A stretch of 25,057 bases of DNA from DATFKA01 sp042095835. GTDB taxonomy: Bacteria; Bacteroidota; Bacteroidia; Chitinophagales; Saprospiraceae. The position numbers were made by a program, and so were the translations under genes. Positions within the stretch are counted from its first letter, which is position 1. Each line of letters starts with the position of its first letter. This document shows positions 22,962 through 25,057 of the stretch, piece by piece. The stretch is from contig JBELML010000093.1 of the NCBI GenBank assembly GCA_042095835.1, positions 1 to 25,057 on the forward strand, in the 5' to 3' direction. The notes beneath the pieces were generated by a model, which saw nothing but the letters and a program-made list of their open reading frames with translations, did not search any database and was not told the DNA's origin.

Positions 22962-24314
22962 ATGCACCACTTTAACATCAACCGCCGTAAGTTTTTACAT
23001 ACAGCTTCTGCTGCTCTAGCCCTCTCGTATTTAGGTATTCCCGGTCTAGATATAATTTATCCAACGCGAAAACGCAAAGTAGCGCTGATCGGTACGGGCT
23101 GGTATGGTAAAAATGACATCTTGAGGTTGATACAAGTGGCAGATATCGATGTGGTTGCACTATGTGATGTTGACCAAAAACAATTAGAAGATGCCGCCAA
23201 GTTGATCATGCAACGCCTGAAGACCGATAAGCAACCCCAACTATACAGCGACTATCGGGAGTTATTGAATAAGCATGAATTAGATATTGTCATCATTGGT
23301 ACACCTGACCACTGGCATGCACTACAGGCAATTGCGGCCATTGAAGCGGGCGCGGATGTTTATTTACAAAAACCAACAAGTGTTGATATCCAAGAAAGTG
23401 AAGCCATTTTAGCCGCAGCTAGAAAGCATAGCCGAGTAGTGCAAGTTGGAACCCAACGCAGGTCAACGCCCCACTTGATTGAAGCCAAAAATCGTTTCGT
23501 AGATGCTGGAATGCTGGGAAAAGTAGCGCACGTAGAATTGAGTTGTTATTATCATATGCGGGGCCGTACCAGCCCGCCAGTACAGCCTATTCCAGCTTAT
23601 TTTGATTACGAGAATTGGGCCGGGCCTGCACCAAAACGACCCTTTGACGGGATGCCGCATGGCCGTTGGCGACACTTTATGGAATACAGCAATGGGATCA
23701 TGGGAGATATGTGTGTCCATATGCTCGATTCTGCGCGATGGATGCTGGACTTAGGCTACCCGAAGCGCGTAAGTTCAACAGGGGGGATTTATGTGGATAA
23801 AAAGAGTAGCCCCAATATTGCGGACACCCAAAATGCGCTATTCGAATTTGAAGATTTAAACTGCGTTTGGCAGCATCGTACCTGGGGCAAAGCTGCGGAT
23901 ACAGATTATCCCTGGTCTTTTATCATCTATGGAGATCAAGGAACCTTAAAAGCCGATGTTCGGAAATATGAATTTATACCACAGGGCAAAGGGGAATCTA
24001 TAAAAGGGGAAGCCTTGTATGAGAAAGAACAATTCCCAGAGGATGTTGGTGAGCAACGTATTGAGTTGCATACTGCGCCAGCTACCCGAAGGCATTTTCT
24101 AGATTTTCTGAAAGCAATAGACGAGCGGAGCAAACCTGTTGCAGATATTGAGCAGGGACATATATCTACAGTAAGTTGTATCGCCGCTAATATTTCCATG
24201 GAACTTGGTGGCCGTTCCTTAGAATATGATCCAAACAAAAAGCAATTTCATAAAGATCGAGAGGCTAATAAGCACTTGGCTCGTCCTTATCGCAGGGGCT
24301 GGGTCCATCCTTAG
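22962..24314 (+). CDS. TAT-exported Gfo/Idh/MocA-family oxidoreductase
   Basis: A 450-residue NAD(P)-dependent oxidoreductase, presumably on a sugar or cyclitol. A twin-arginine signal, NRRKFLHTASAALALSYLG (Arg8-Arg9), sends it folded to the periplasm, as is common for this family in Bacteroidota and Planctomycetota. The Rossmann domain shows IGTGWYG (GxGxxG 44-49), LCDVD (67-71) and TPDHWH (114-119). The conserved catalytic Lys is Lys137 in QKP, where most relatives have EKP. The C-terminal domain has WAGPAPKRPFDG and GIMGDMCVHMLDSARWML with Asp249 and His253, the second catalytic pair. The substrate is unknown. It lies 14 bp after the BamA/TamA-like gene, so the two may share a transcript, though I see no functional link. 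Confidence 0.9.
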   Translation: MHHFNINRRKFLHTASAALALSYLGIPGLDIIYPTRKRKVALIGTGWYGKNDILRLIQVADIDVVALCDVDQKQLEDAAKLIMQRLKTDKQPQLYSDYRELLNKHELDIVIIGTPDHWHALQAIAAIEAGADVYLQKPTSVDIQESEAILAAARKHSRVVQVGTQRRSTPHLIEAKNRFVDAGMLGKVAHVELSCYYHMRGRTSPPVQPIPAYFDYENWAGPAPKRPFDGMPHGRWRHFMEYSNGIMGDMCVHMLDSARWMLDLGYPKRVSSTGGIYVDKKSSPNIADTQNALFEFEDLNCVWQHRTWGKAADTDYPWSFIIYGDQGTLKADVRKYEFIPQGKGESIKGEALYEKEQFPEDVGEQRIELHTAPATRRHFLDFLKAIDERSKPVADIEQGHISTVSCIAANISMELGGRSLEYDPNKKQFHKDREANKHLARPYRRGWVHP

Positions 24315-24409
24315 TACCCAATTTATACCTAATTCTAGGTAGTTTTTTGAGTATCATTTTTCCTTAGTTTCGCAGTGTAATTTTATTTAGACTAATTACA
24401 ATTAAGAAA

Positions 24410-24919
24410 ATGAGTGCGAAGACTGCTTATGCAATGCGCGTTTACCACCGTTATTTAGGTTTCTTTCTGGCTGGAGTCATGTTCATGTATGCTCTAAGTG
24501 GTATTGTTCTGGTTTTCAGAAGAACCGATACCTTCAAAGTGGAAAAACATTACGAAAAGCAATTAGCCGAGCAATTAAACATTGCCCAGGTAGGAGAGGC
24601 CCTAAAACTAAAAAACCTCCAATTGGATCGAAATGAAGGAGATGTACTTTTCTTCAAGGATGGCCAGTATAATACTCAAACAGGAGTAGCTAATTATACC
24701 AAACTCGAACTGCCTTTTATTATAGGTAAGATGACAAAGATTCATAAGGCTACCACTAAGGATCCACTCTATTATTTGAATATATTCTTTGGATTTGCTT
24801 TGTTGTTTTACGTAGTCTCAGCCTTCTTTATGTATTTACCCAAAACCAAAACATTTAAGCAAGGTGCCCTTTTGGCGCTAGGTGGTGCGGTATTAGTTTT
24901 GATCATGATGTTTGTATGA
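24410..24919 (+). CDS. PepSY-associated-type transmembrane protein
   Basis: A 169-residue inner-membrane protein. Helix 1 (about 14-36) follows the conserved VYHRYLGFFLAGVMFMYALS, with the His that begins PepSY-associated membrane proteins. A soluble loop of about 80 residues contains LKNLQLDRNEGDVLFFKDGQ, a PepSY-like beta segment, and then KIHKATTKDPLYYLN, which has a second conserved His before helix 2 (about 118-143). Helix 3 (151-168) ends the protein. The family occurs near iron uptake and flavin or heme reductases, and the two His could bind heme; this is inference. ATG 24410 is the start. A near-match -7 box, TAGTTTCG (one base off), lies about 40 bp upstream. Confidence 0.75.
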   Translation: MSAKTAYAMRVYHRYLGFFLAGVMFMYALSGIVLVFRRTDTFKVEKHYEKQLAEQLNIAQVGEALKLKNLQLDRNEGDVLFFKDGQYNTQTGVANYTKLELPFIIGKMTKIHKATTKDPLYYLNIFFGFALLFYVVSAFFMYLPKTKTFKQGALLALGGAVLVLIMMFV

Positions 24920-24960
24920 TTATAGGACAAATACATTAAAATAAAAACTTAAAAAGAAAT

Positions 24961-24999
24961 GCTTATTACTCGAAATTAAGAGTGAAAAAGGTAATAAGC
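24961..24999. other. Hairpin after the PepSY-type gene
   Basis: GCTTATTAC (24961-24969) pairs perfectly with GTAATAAGC (24991-24999) around 21 nt. On the minus strand it is followed by ATTTCTTTTT, so it might terminate a minus-strand gene beyond the window edge. There is no T run on the plus strand. Confidence 0.5.
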
Positions 25000-25014
25000 G
25001 AAGTGTGGGATGCC

Positions 25015-25052
25015 GCCTAGGCACTGTTCGAGTGGAACGAGTTTGGCTAGGC
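25015..25052. repeat. Compound hairpin at the right edge, possible dispersed repeat
   Basis: GCCTAG (25015-25020) pairs with CTAGGC (25047-25052), and inside it ACT-GTTC pairs with GAAC-(G)-AGT around a GAGTG loop. No open frame and no T run is present. The GAGTGGAACGAGTTTGG stretch is the kind of sequence often seen in intergenic repeats of this phylum, but no second copy is in the window. It may continue past the end. Confidence 0.45.
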
Positions 25053-25057
25053 AAGAT

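Overview
The window reads as a chromosomal segment of a member of the Bacteroidota, most likely of the class Saprospiria (Lewinella/Haliscomenobacter-like). The support is a C-terminal type IX secretion (T9SS) sorting domain on a giant surface protein, a Saprospiria-style dockerin-like plus cohesin-like module before that domain, several TAnnTTTG-type -7 promoter boxes, weak Shine-Dalgarno usage, and a divergent pair of a TrmH-family methyltransferase and a BamA/TamA-like outer membrane protein. The use of oxygen-dependent HemF points to an aerobe. This assignment is inference from gene content. No rRNA, tRNA, CRISPR array, transposase or phage gene was seen.

Left part (1-5800). The window opens with what looks like the C-terminal part of a DUF1905/YdeI protein that has lost its N-terminus. 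A VOC-fold protein and hemF follow as a tight pair, and hemF converges with only 2 bp on a small lipoprotein gene. A two-gene unit then couples a LuxE-like acyl-activating protein to a saccharopine-dehydrogenase/trans-acting enoyl reductase-like protein. A secreted GH33 sialidase with an intact set of recognisable active-site residues closes this block.

Middle (5783-12465). One minus-strand gene encodes a 2126-residue secreted protein and is followed by a textbook intrinsic terminator. From N- to C-terminus it has a signal peptide, a first 'FESL...IDNLC' domain, three Cys-framed repeats, a second 'FESL...IDNLC' domain, twelve more repeats, a two-EF-hand dockerin-like module, a cohesin-like domain and the T9SS type A tail. 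All fifteen repeats begin with an invariant C-x11-C, and they fall into a 4-Cys and a 6-Cys (adjacent CC) class. This is the most distinctive object in the window.

Right part (12466-25057). Mostly housekeeping or envelope genes: an unrecognised helical protein, a DEAD-box-type helicase with a DEVD motif II, the site-2 protease RseP, rRNA methyltransferase RsmE, a DUF4159 protein, a PspC-domain protein, a small membrane-anchored PKD-like protein, a SpoU/TrmH methyltransferase, a BamA/TamA-like barrel, a TAT-exported Gfo/Idh/MocA oxidoreductase and a PepSY-like membrane protein. The spaces between them hold structured DNA: a 160-bp imperfect palindrome before the helicase, a perfect 17-bp inverted repeat bounded by CAGATG direct repeats that overlap the DUF4159 start codon, and two hairpins at the right edge.
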